Assembly (NCBI GenBank): GCA_944324385.1
Contig: CALUWD010000013.1
Span: forward strand, 1 to 41,473
Length of the DNA stretch: 41,473 bases
Direction: 5' to 3'
From: Candidatus Gastranaerophilales bacterium
Lineage (GTDB): Bacteria > Cyanobacteriota > Vampirovibrionia > Gastranaerophilales > Gastranaerophilaceae
The notes beneath the pieces are model-generated. The model did no database searches. It was not told the DNA's origin and worked only from the letters and a program-made list of their open reading frames with translations. A program made the position numbers and the translations under genes. Position 1 is the stretch's first letter. Every line of letters begins with the position of its first letter. This document shows positions 34,199 through 41,473 of this stretch, piece by piece.

Positions 34199-34798
34199 AT
34201 GGACAAGACAAAAATAATATTAAATATCTTAAAAGACAACATAGTTTATGTTTTGCCTATTCTAATTGCATTTGTTTTATTTGCAAATTTTGTAGTGCCC
34301 GAATTCAACAAGGGTGTTAAGACTTTTCGCAGATTAGTTGATACAAAAGCTCAATATGAACAAGTAAAAGAGCAATATGATATGCTAAAAGCTCAACAGG
34401 ATATGCAAAACCGTCAGAAAAAAGTTGTAAAAGACGGTAAAGTTATTTTTGATGCTCCTGATATGAGATTTAGCCCAGACGCTTCTTTTGCGCCATTATT
34501 TGAACTTGTTTTGACAATTGCCCAACAAAGCGGTATCAGGATTCGCGCAATTGATTACAACTATACTCCGCAAGATGATATGATTTTTGCTGCAAAAATC
34601 AACGGGTACAATGTTTGTGAATTAAACATGGTGACAGTTGGTTCTTATACTGAATTACAAAATTTCTTTAAATCTATAATGAAAGAACAATATCTTACAA
34701 ACCTTGCTGAGGTTGAGTTAACTCCATGGGAAAAAGATAAAAAAGTTCTTATTGCAAAAATTAAACTAAGATTATACACAAGAACGATTGCAGATTAA
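34199..34798 (+). CDS. PilO-like type IV pilus alignment protein
   Basis: A 199-residue bitopic protein. Start set at the ATG at 34199; a TTG at 34184 immediately after the upstream stop is in frame but unlikely. Seen: one N-terminal helix (IVYVLPILIAFVLFANFVVP), a coiled coil rich in Q/K (about 38-75), then the ferredoxin-like PilO domain with FELVLTIAQQSGIRIRAIDY and YTELQNFFKSIMKEQYLTNL. PilO pairs with PilN in the periplasm; that the pair is encoded side by side with PilM fused to PilN supports the assignment. Ends three bases from the stop of the converging amidohydrolase gene. pilP and pilQ do not follow here. Confidence 0.83.
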   Translation: MDKTKIILNILKDNIVYVLPILIAFVLFANFVVPEFNKGVKTFRRLVDTKAQYEQVKEQYDMLKAQQDMQNRQKKVVKDGKVIFDAPDMRFSPDASFAPLFELVLTIAQQSGIRIRAIDYNYTPQDDMIFAAKINGYNVCELNMVTVGSYTELQNFFKSIMKEQYLTNLAEVELTPWEKDKKVLIAKIKLRLYTRTIAD

Positions 34799-34801
34799 TT
34801 T

Positions 34802-36103
34802 TTATCTTATTTTACCGTTTTGGACTTTTCTAAAACCTTTGATGTAGACAAAATCGGGATGTGATTTGTCTAAAACATTTCTGTAGTCTTCATTTTCATT
34901 CAATAAAAATACGTTAAAATCAGCATCTTTATCTATTTCAAGACTACCAATTATTTTATCTAACCTTAAAATTTTCGCAGGAATTATTGTTAAATATTTT
35001 ATTGCTTCAAGCGCATCTAATCTGCCACAATTAACGCTTCTTAACTCGTTTAAAAGACTCATATCCGAATTAAACGCAAGCGAGTTTGTCCCAAAACCAA
35101 AGCGCCCTGGAAAATATTTTAAAACTTTATCAAAATCAAGCACTTTTTCATGCAAATTTTTGCTTACTCGCGGACAATATGCAAGTGCTACTTTGTTTTC
35201 TTTTAAAATTTCTAAATCATCATCATTTAAATAATTGCCATAGCTTGCAATCAACCTTTTGTTTAAAACATTCATTTGTGCAAGGTATTGAGTGGAGGTG
35301 ACTCCTTTAAATATTGGTTCAAATTTTTTATTCCCGCAAAATTCATTCAGCAGGTCAATGTCTGAAAAGCCGTATTTTAACCAATCTTTTTCTTCTTGAC
35401 TTTCAGAAATTCTAATTGTCATTAAAATATTATTTTTTGAACAATATTTTGTTAGAATTTTAAACAACCTTTTGTGTACTGAGCAAACACTGTGCGGTGC
35501 AACGCCTACAAAAGTGTTTTCAGATTTTTGTTTTAAAAGTTTGTCAATTTTCTTTTGAATATTTCTGAATTCTTCTTTACTTGTTTCTGACGAATCTGAA
35601 AAAAGTTCAAAAAACAAATATGTTTTAATTGGCAAATCGTTTAAAACTTTAAAATATTTACTTTCCTTAGAAAGCTGCGCCACGCAAGTAGTTCCAGCCA
35701 AAAGTGACAATTCAAGACCCTTTTTAAAAGAGGCAAGTTTATTGTCTGCACTTAGGCAAAAATACTGGTTTAGTAAGTCTGCAAGCCTGTAAACAAAGGA
35801 ATTTTTTTTAATTCCTGCAACAAAATAATGTTTTTTTAAAACCGTATATGCTTTTTTGAGGCAGTATTTAATTCCTTGCTGCTTGACGTTTATATCAGTG
35901 TATTGCAGATGATTGTGCAAATTTACAAACCCCGGGGTTATAACGCAACGGCCGTAATCTTTTAAATTTTTATATTCGCCTTCTTTTATTTCGCAAGTTT
36001 TTACAATTTTTTCAACCTTACCTTCATCTACTACAATGGTGCAATCTTCGTATAAATTGCCATCTGAAGCTATAATCCATTTTGCACTGTACCCTTTAGA
36101 CAT
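34802..36103 (-). CDS. Amidohydrolase-fold protein with substituted metal ligands
   Basis: A 433-residue protein of the chlorohydrolase/aminohydrolase group (MtaD, SsnA, aminofutalosine deaminase relatives). Overall family plan is clear: TPGFVNLHNHLQ (H63, H65), VGVAPHSVCSVHKRLF, ESQEEKDWL, YCPRVSKNL, FGFGTNSLAFN and the C-terminal GSLEIDKDADFNVF. But the metal and catalytic positions differ: the His of the usual H-x-x-E-S is Arg231, the His of the AHCVHL block is Tyr288 (SYGNYL), and the catalytic Asp of GTDS is Asn340. Only the first H-x-H seems intact, so ordinary hydrolase activity is unlikely. AGGGG precedes the ATG. It lies 45 bases downstream of the mannosidase gene on the same strand. 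It may be a scaffold, binding protein or enzyme with altered chemistry. Confidence 0.85.
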   Translation of the reverse strand: MSKGYSAKWIIASDGNLYEDCTIVVDEGKVEKIVKTCEIKEGEYKNLKDYGRCVITPGFVNLHNHLQYTDINVKQQGIKYCLKKAYTVLKKHYFVAGIKKNSFVYRLADLLNQYFCLSADNKLASFKKGLELSLLAGTTCVAQLSKESKYFKVLNDLPIKTYLFFELFSDSSETSKEEFRNIQKKIDKLLKQKSENTFVGVAPHSVCSVHKRLFKILTKYCSKNNILMTIRISESQEEKDWLKYGFSDIDLLNEFCGNKKFEPIFKGVTSTQYLAQMNVLNKRLIASYGNYLNDDDLEILKENKVALAYCPRVSKNLHEKVLDFDKVLKYFPGRFGFGTNSLAFNSDMSLLNELRSVNCGRLDALEAIKYLTIIPAKILRLDKIIGSLEIDKDADFNVFLLNENEDYRNVLDKSHPDFVYIKGFRKVQNGKIR

Positions 36104-36148
36104 TTTTGCCCCTGCTTATAGTGAATATATAATATATTATTAGATTTT

Positions 36149-38392
36149 TTAAATGTTTGCAAGCCCGATTTTATCATTTTTTAAATCGTAAAAAATTCCC
36201 TGCCCCTTGTTATTTATTCCATAAAATATATTATTTTTGTTTGCGCTAATGAAAATCTTTTCATCAAGCTGTTTATCAAGCACAAAGGCGCACTGAGTGT
36301 TTAAAAATTTTTCACTGTATTCAAACATTTTTTCTTTTTTTGAAGTAAAGCAAAGACCGAAACGCACTTTTTGCAAGCCTAAACACTGTAAATCAGGAGT
36401 TAATATAGGCGGCCCTGCGGGAATAGAGCGAGAAGCGCACTTTGGATTGGAAATAATCCCTACTGACCTTAAAAGCGCGATTCTAAGTTCGTTTTTATAA
36501 ATTTCATACTCGTTTACACCTTCGCCTAAAACCCCTGTCCCTTGGGCATATACAAAGCTTAACATAGGGAAAGAATTTGTTTTTAGCTCATAAGGGCGCA
36601 TTGCAGGCTGGTTTTCAAAAAGTGAATAGTCTGGATCGCACTTTCTTTTTATAATTCCTAAGCTATCTTGCGCAAAAGTTTCGTAAATAGGCTCATTTAG
36701 GTTAAAAACAACTTGCAGCTTATGATTTTTCTTTTTGTTGTTAATCCTTGCGCCAAATTCAAAAAATTTGTTTTTATTGTCTAAAATAACATCAATAGTT
36801 AAATCTTTGTAAAAAATCCTTAAAACCGAACGCACAAGCCCGTTTTCAAGAACTTTTGTTTTAATTGGTTTTATAACCTCAGCCCTTGAGGCAGGCGCGT
36901 AATTGTAGCTGTCGCCCAAATCTCTTGTGTCTGTAATTTTTATAAAATCCTCGTGCAGCGCGCCTGTTGACTTGTTTAAAACGTTAATTTTGCCATCCTC
37001 AAAACTTAATTTTAAATAAGGATTTTCAATGTAATTTTTGCCTGCAAAGCTTAGCTTCTCGGGCTTTTTAGGCTCAAAAGTTTTAAAACTCATGGGTTTT
37101 TGTTCATCAATTTCAACAACTTGTTCGTACAAGGTTAAAATGTCCTCTGTGACAGGCACTTGATTTATGTCATAAAGTTTGGAATCGCTAAAACCTTTTG
37201 TTTTAGAGATTATTTGTGCATTTTTTAATTTGTATTCACTTATAACCCTTGCAATGCCTGAACTTTTGTAATTAGAAAGATTAAAAACACCTACATATCG
37301 CGGTTTTTTGGTGTTTTTGTGAAAATCGCGCACAATTCTTTTTTCAAGCCCCTCTAAAATTTCATTTGCCTTTTCAAAGCGAGAGTCAACAATTTTATGC
37401 ACCTTGTCTGTAGAGCATCCGTAAATCGAGTCATGAGCGTGGTTTTTCAAAATTAACTCATAGGCATAATCAATGTTTGGCGCGTAATTTAGCCCTAAAA
37501 AGTAATTTAAAGGCTCAACAATGCGCGAAATTTTGTGCATTAACTTTGCATTTTGTACTTTTTGATAAATTCGAGAAGAAAAAACGCCGCCTAAAATGTT
37601 GTTTTGACTGTTGTCTAAAAACTCGCCCTCATAAGTCTTTGTGCGTGAATATTTGACCGAAGAAAAATATTCAAAAGGGGTCGAGAGTTCAATTTTGTAA
37701 TTTTTTAAATATTTGTTGATTTGAGCAATTTTTGCGCTTGCATTTTTAATAATTGCCAAATGGTCGCCCCCAAGAGGCAAAATAAGCGTGTTTGAGGAGT
37801 ATTCTGCAATTTTATCAAGGAATTTTTCAAGTTGCAGTGCAATATTTTGTGCTGAAATATTCTGGTGTAAAATGTCAATAAAATAACCCTCTACAAGCCT
37901 TGTGGTGTCAATGTTTCGAACCTTTATATCGCTTTTTATTGCCCCTGTACCGCGCCAAATAATCGCATTTTTAATTTCAAATTTTTCTAAAACCTCAAAA
38001 ACACCCCTGCTGTGACCGAAAATGTCTGGCAAATAGCCTATAAAATCGTTGCAGCCAAGACTTTTTGAGTATTCAATGCCTTTTTCCAAGTTTTTTATAA
38101 GACATCTTAAATTAACTAAAAACGCGTCAGCGCTTACAAAAAAAGGCCCTATGAATAATTTTTTTTCTTTTATAAATTCTTTTATGATTTCTAAATTTTG
38201 CGGACGAAATTTTAAATAATCAATAATTGCGCTTGTCTGCCCATCAAAGTAAAAGCAAGGCGCCAAGCCCTTTTTAAGCTCCTCTAAGACCTCGTCAAAA
38301 ACTTCTAGTAGCCTTAGATTAAATTCTTCTTTTTCTCTGTACCACTCTCTGTCCCAATGGGTTTGCAAGTAGGCAATTACACGCTTTTTCAT
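36149..38392 (-). CDS. GH38-type alpha-mannosidase
   Basis: A large glycoside hydrolase that removes alpha-mannose. From the ATG at 38392 (MKKRVIAYLQTHWDREW) it has 747 residues; an in-frame ATG 39 bases upstream is possible, but the family usually begins right before the HWDREWY motif, whose His and Asp bind zinc. Other marks: YFDGQTSAIIDYL, the nucleophile region GYLPDIFGHS, IIWRG, the helical-domain motif KNHAHDSIYGCSTDKVH and an extended beta-sandwich C-terminus. No signal peptide, so likely cytoplasmic, acting on imported or internal mannosides. No transporter or sugar kinase is adjacent. The gene is probably in one transcript with the amidohydrolase-like gene. Confidence 0.92.
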   Translation of the reverse strand: MKKRVIAYLQTHWDREWYREKEEFNLRLLEVFDEVLEELKKGLAPCFYFDGQTSAIIDYLKFRPQNLEIIKEFIKEKKLFIGPFFVSADAFLVNLRCLIKNLEKGIEYSKSLGCNDFIGYLPDIFGHSRGVFEVLEKFEIKNAIIWRGTGAIKSDIKVRNIDTTRLVEGYFIDILHQNISAQNIALQLEKFLDKIAEYSSNTLILPLGGDHLAIIKNASAKIAQINKYLKNYKIELSTPFEYFSSVKYSRTKTYEGEFLDNSQNNILGGVFSSRIYQKVQNAKLMHKISRIVEPLNYFLGLNYAPNIDYAYELILKNHAHDSIYGCSTDKVHKIVDSRFEKANEILEGLEKRIVRDFHKNTKKPRYVGVFNLSNYKSSGIARVISEYKLKNAQIISKTKGFSDSKLYDINQVPVTEDILTLYEQVVEIDEQKPMSFKTFEPKKPEKLSFAGKNYIENPYLKLSFEDGKINVLNKSTGALHEDFIKITDTRDLGDSYNYAPASRAEVIKPIKTKVLENGLVRSVLRIFYKDLTIDVILDNKNKFFEFGARINNKKKNHKLQVVFNLNEPIYETFAQDSLGIIKRKCDPDYSLFENQPAMRPYELKTNSFPMLSFVYAQGTGVLGEGVNEYEIYKNELRIALLRSVGIISNPKCASRSIPAGPPILTPDLQCLGLQKVRFGLCFTSKKEKMFEYSEKFLNTQCAFVLDKQLDEKIFISANKNNIFYGINNKGQGIFYDLKNDKIGLANI

Positions 38393-38504
38393 ATGATTAT
38401 TATACTTGTTGTTCAACAAAACTTTTTCCATCCTTTAGATGAACTTTTAAATTTAAAAGTGTTGTAATATATTTTCTGCTAACACCCCATTAATTAAGGT
38501 ATTT

Positions 38505-38756
38505 ATGGACATCGAAAATTTAAATTCCCTGAAAAAAGAAATTTTTAAATGTAAACAAAGACTTTTAGAGCTTGAACCGCAAGCCGATTCAAATGAAAAT
38601 ATTAAAAGGATTTATAATAAAGTTTTGATTAAAAAAGCTGTGCTAATACAAAAGTATAAAAAAGCCTGCTATAAGCCGACTTTTAAGGATAAAATTAATA
38701 AATTTTTGAGAATAAGCACAGGAAAAAAGCTAATCTGCGATTATTGGAACGCGTAA
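38505..38756 (+). CDS. Small lysine-rich hypothetical protein ending in repeat DNA
   Basis: An 83-residue basic, helical protein: LNSLKKEIFKCKQRLLELEP (likely coiled coil), then RIYNKVLIKKAVLIQKYKKA and KPTFKDKINKFLRISTGKK. Not recognised; no membrane helix. There is no convincing ribosome site before the ATG, which lowers confidence. The last codons (YWNA, then TAA) are read in repeat R1 copy B, just as in fabI, so the original 3' end may have been replaced. Confidence 0.5.
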   Translation: MDIENLNSLKKEIFKCKQRLLELEPQADSNENIKRIYNKVLIKKAVLIQKYKKACYKPTFKDKINKFLRISTGKKLICDYWNA

Positions 38757-38864
38757 GCCGGAGTGAGTTTGAGAGCCGCGTTGAGCGGGTCGAAAACGTA
38801 ACTGTCGATGACCGCCGTAGCAAGCGTAGCGAGCACAGGCGGAACGCGTAAGCCGGAGTGAAGC
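38746..38864. repeat. Dispersed repeat R1, copy B
   Basis: GGAACGCGTAAGCCGGAGTG twice (38746 and 38841) enclosing the 47-base core at 38797-38843 that is identical to 17636-17682. It begins inside the last codons of the small upstream gene. Confidence 0.85.
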
Positions 38865-39019
38865 GCAGCTTGAAAGCTAGTGCTATGCGCAGCTTGAAAG
38901 TAAGCGACTGTGTAATAGACCCTGAAACGAGTTCAGGGTGACGGAGTGGGTCGTTCAGGGTGACAATTAATCGTCATGCTGAACAGCTCCCTTGTCATGT
39001 TGAATTTATTTCAGCATCT

Positions 39020-39122
39020 ATTCAACCGGCGCAATCCGAATTTATTTGACCGCTTTTCTTGACGAAGCGCAGCTTGAAAGCAAGCGACTGTGTAATAGAC
39101 CCTGAAACGAGTTCAGGGTGAC
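39020..39122. repeat. 103-base dispersed repeat R2, copy 2
   Basis: Matches 17831-17933 over its full length with a few substitutions (e.g. CAATCCGA for CAATTCGA). Ends in the R4 palindrome and is followed by the same GGG(T)TTTTTGTGTTCAGGGTGAC context as copy 1. Confidence 0.9.
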
Positions 39123-39159
39123 AGGGTTTTTGTGTTCAGGGTGACAATTAATCGTCATG

Positions 39160-39404
39160 CTGAACAACCCCTTGTCATGCCAAATGCCCCCTGTCATGCT
39201 GAACTTGTTTGACTGCTTTTGCCAAAATCTTTGATTTTGTGCAAAATGTCCCTATTCGGGCAGCATCTTTGTCATGCTGAATAATTCCTTGTATACTGAA
39301 CAACCCCTTGTCATGCCAAATGCCCCCTGTCATGCTGAACTTGTTTGACTGCTTTTGCCAAAATCTTTGATTTTGTGCAAAATGTCCCTATTCGGGCAGC
39401 ATCT
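39160..39404. repeat. Tandem duplication with two R3 nested palindromes
   Basis: A 109-base block at 39160-39268 is repeated at 39296-39404 (offset 136). Each block holds CTGAACAACCCCTTGTCATG, AAATGCCCCC and a 76-base R3 element (39193-39268 and 39329-39404). Confidence 0.9.
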
Positions 39405-39476
39405 AAAAAATGGGCAACAGAAAATATTCCTACTGGACGGTATTAAAATTTAACTCTTACACAACAAAACAAGGCC

Positions 39477-40823
39477 TTAAACATCCACCCCGCGCATCAT
39501 ATCCTTAAGAGTCTTTATAGTTGTTTCCATACTCACTGTATCAGACACTTTCTGCTGTAGAAAAGCATTAATTTGTGGCATTAATTCAATTGCAATATCA
39601 AGCTTAGGATTAGACCCTGCTTGATACATGCCAACGTCAATCAAGTCTTTATTTTCGCGATACATAGCAAGTAAACGACGCATTTTTTGCGCTGCCTGCT
39701 GGTGTTCTTTGTCTGTAATTTCTGTAAAAAGCCTTGAAATCGAGCCAAGCGCGTCAATTGCAGGGTAGTGGTTCATTTCTGCAACCTTACGCGACAAGAA
39801 AATGTGCCCGTCCACAATACCCCTTACAGTATCTACAATAGGGTCTGTAATGTCATCGCCTTCCATAAGAACGGTGTAAAGCGCTGTAATTGAGCCTTTT
39901 TCAGAGTTTCCTGTGCGCTCCAGTGCGCGCTGCAACCAAGAAAATATTGAAGGCGGATAGCCTTTCATTGTAGGCGGTTCGCCAATTGAAAGACCAACCT
40001 CACGCCCTGCCATAGCGCAACGCGTTACAGTGTCTGTCATAAGAAAAACTTTTTTCCCCTGATCCCTAAAATATTCGCATACAGTGGTTGCTGCAAGCAG
40101 CGCTTTTTGTCTGATTAGTGGGGGCTGATCACCTGTTGAACATACAACAACAGAGCGTTTCATGCCCTCAGGCCCAAGAGAATTTTCAATAAATTCTTTA
40201 ACTTCACGTCCGCGTTCTCCAATCAACGCCATAACGTTAATATCGGCCTCAGAGTTCCTTGCTATCATACCAAGCATTGTTGATTTGCCGACACCCGAGC
40301 CTGCAAATAAGCCCATACGCTGACCCTGACCCATTGTTAAAAGTGAATCTATAACCCTTATGCCTGTTGATATTGAATTTTTTATAATTGGGCGATGAAA
40401 AGCATCAGGAATTGTGCCGTTAATGTTCATATACTGCGCATTTGTAAGGTCTAAGGGGCGACCATCTAGGGGTTCACCCAAAGGATTTATGAGCCTGCCA
40501 AGTAAAAAATCCCCAACAGGGAGCATAATGGGCCCGCCCGTTGTTTCTACCAAGCTGCCTTGCCCGATGCCTTCGCCATCATAAAGCAAAAGCAATTGCG
40601 CAGTGTCGCCTTTAAAAGCAACGACTTCTGCGGCTTTTTTTTCGCCTGTGTAAGTTTGAATGTAGCACAAATCGCCAATTTTAAGCCCGGGGAGTTTAAC
40701 CTCAACAGTTAAGCCAAGGAGCTTTGAAACAGCACCCTTAAAGCCATATAGCTGCGTGTTTTCAAGGGTATTTATGGCTTTTGTTTTTAAATTATGAAGT
40801 TTTAGCTCTAATTCTTCGTCCAT
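39477..40823 (-). CDS. fliI: Flagellum-specific ATP synthase (export ATPase)
   Basis: FliI energises flagellar type III export. Start chosen at the ATG at 40823 (MDEELELKLHNL), giving 448 residues as in the family; the frame stays open 126 bases further up, but that part is repeat DNA. Seen: N-terminal beta-barrel domain with GLKIGDLCYI, GDFLLGRLINPLGEPLDGRP, Walker A FAGSGVGKSTM, ALIGERGREVKEF, DTVTRCAMAGREVGLSIGEPP and GYPPSIFSWLQRALER, and Walker B/Glu stretch TALYTVLMEGDDI. It has no flagellar neighbours and lies between repeat regions B and C. No ribosome site; an extended -10 element (TGCTATAAT) abuts the start. Confidence 0.96.
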   Translation of the reverse strand: MDEELELKLHNLKTKAINTLENTQLYGFKGAVSKLLGLTVEVKLPGLKIGDLCYIQTYTGEKKAAEVVAFKGDTAQLLLLYDGEGIGQGSLVETTGGPIMLPVGDFLLGRLINPLGEPLDGRPLDLTNAQYMNINGTIPDAFHRPIIKNSISTGIRVIDSLLTMGQGQRMGLFAGSGVGKSTMLGMIARNSEADINVMALIGERGREVKEFIENSLGPEGMKRSVVVCSTGDQPPLIRQKALLAATTVCEYFRDQGKKVFLMTDTVTRCAMAGREVGLSIGEPPTMKGYPPSIFSWLQRALERTGNSEKGSITALYTVLMEGDDITDPIVDTVRGIVDGHIFLSRKVAEMNHYPAIDALGSISRLFTEITDKEHQQAAQKMRRLLAMYRENKDLIDVGMYQAGSNPKLDIAIELMPQINAFLQQKVSDTVSMETTIKTLKDMMRGVDV

Positions 40824-40830
40824 TAAAAAA

Positions 40831-40839
40831 ATTATAGCA
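40831..40839 (-). promoter_or_regulatory. Extended -10 promoter element for fliI
   Basis: TGCTATAAT on the minus strand, a perfect TGN-TATAAT. Transcription would start about one base before the ATG at 40823, so the message is predicted leaderless. Confidence 0.5.
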
Positions 40840-40952
40840 TATATTTTATTCGTTGTGCGTTTTGGGATTTTGTTGGCTTTGTAATCCTGTACGTCTACCC
40901 CGTCACCCTTTGCGCCTAACCCATTACACTGAACGACCCACCCTGTCACCCT

Positions 40953-41279
40953 GAACTTGTTTCAGGGTCTTGTAAACCCACTGGGCAGGGTCTTACCGTT
41001 TTGCAAAGTGTTCATTTTTCAGATGCTGAAACAAGTTCAGCATGACAAAGATGCTGCCCGAATAGGGACATTTTGCACAAAATCAAAGATTTTGGCAAAA
41101 GCAGTCAAACAAGTTCAGCATGACGATTAATTGTCACCCTGAACGACCCACCCTGTCACCCTGAACTCGTTTCAGGGTCTCAACCGCATGTACAACTCAT
41201 GCCCACCCCGTCACCCTTTGCGCCTAACCCGTCACCCTGAACGACCCATCCCGTCACCCTGAACTCGTTTCAGGGTCTA
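40953..41279. repeat. Repeat region C: R4 palindromes and a reversed R3 element
   Basis: No gene is visible between fliI and the right edge. Several R4 palindromes (about 40953-40978, 41155-41180, 41252-41279) surround a simple GATGCTGAAACAAGTTCAGC palindrome near 41020 and a reverse-complement R3 copy at 41049-41124. All are in the opposite orientation to regions A and B. Confidence 0.85.
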
Positions 41280-41286
41280 TTACACA

Positions 41287-41473
41287 GTCGCTTGCTTTCA
41301 TTGAACGCGTCGCGTCACAATTCAAGCTTCGCTCCAGTCCAGTGTCGCATAAGCCCACCGCCTCATCGGCGCTGTGCATATGCTCACATCCTATCGGTCG
41401 CTTGCTTTCATTGAACGCGTCGCGTCACAATTCAAGCTTCGCTCCAGTCCAGTGTCGCATAAGCCCACCGCCT
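41287..41473. repeat. 110-base tandem repeat at the right edge
   Basis: A unit starting GTCGCTTGCTTTCATTGAAC at 41287 begins again at 41397 and is identical for all 77 bases up to the window end, so at least 1.7 units are present and more may follow. Part of the unit is the reverse complement of the R2 GAAAGCAAGCGAC segment. Confidence 0.9.

Noticed and set aside
38757..39476. Transposon remnant between the small gene and fliI
   Set aside because: No transposase fragment or long terminal inverted repeats; only the dispersed R1-R4 elements are seen, and the last 70 bases (39405-39476) hold nothing I can identify.
40824..40949. N-terminal extension of fliI by 42 codons
   Set aside because: That part is translated repeat and promoter DNA; family length and the extended -10 element support the ATG at 40823.

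Overview
The window is an AT-rich, gene-dense bacterial chromosome segment with about 37 protein genes and no rRNA or tRNA genes that I can see. The gene content points to a flagellated diderm: a lipopolysaccharide-transport pair (lptB, an lptF/lptG-type permease), an OmpH/Skp-like periplasmic chaperone, flagellar switch proteins and export ATPase (fliM, fliN, fliI), type IV pilus assembly proteins and a protein with three S-layer-homology domains. That mix, together with the base composition, would fit the non-photosynthetic relatives of cyanobacteria (Vampirovibrionia/Melainabacteria, e.g. Gastranaerophilales). This is an inference from memory of gene content, not a proven assignment.

Layout. 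1-2655 (minus): a one-carbon cluster of folD (cut by the window edge), a CooC-type P-loop ATPase and a stand-alone MetE catalytic-core protein. 2709-5090 (plus): a GT9 heptosyltransferase-like protein and the SLH protein. 5142-8061 (minus): type-4 uracil-DNA glycosylase, prs and glmU. 8193-9851 (plus): ilvD, closed by a strong bidirectional terminator. 9896-14000 (minus): an envelope operon, lptB, lptF/G-like permease, phosphodiester glycosidase-like protein, a small single-pass protein, YbgC-like thioesterase and YqaA-like membrane protein, nearly all with 1-4 base overlaps. 14121-16748 (plus): an unrecognised 875-residue membrane protein made of three diverged repeats. 16797-17609: fabI, whose 3' end runs into dispersed repeat A (to about 18075). 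18178-19781 (minus): two small unknown proteins and folE2. 19889-21832 (plus): fliM, fliN and a CheY-like regulator, converging with queA and gcvPB (21825-24273, minus). 24334-30339 (plus): thiG, comF-like, dnaN, thrB, ompH-like and mnmG. 30340-30565: a structured intergenic region with a possible 24-codon gene. 30566-32387 (minus): a primary-type sigma factor and an RlmB/TrmH-like methyltransferase. 32504-34798 (plus): a fused PilM-PilN protein followed by PilO. 34802-38392 (minus): an amidohydrolase that has lost most metal ligands and a GH38 alpha-mannosidase-like enzyme. 38505-38756: a small unknown gene ending in repeat B. 39477-40823 (minus): fliI, flanked by repeat regions B and C, with C running to the right edge.

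What stands out. (1) A family of GC-richer palindromic repeats in three intergenic regions, which supplies the final codons of two genes and flanks fliI in opposite orientations. (2) The three-repeat membrane protein. (3) The amidohydrolase-fold protein with substituted metal ligands. (4) The PilM-PilN fusion. (5) The terminator-spanning mini-gene downstream of mnmG. (6) The CooC-like/core-MetE/folD cluster without a visible carbon monoxide dehydrogenase. No CRISPR, phage or transposase gene is visible.
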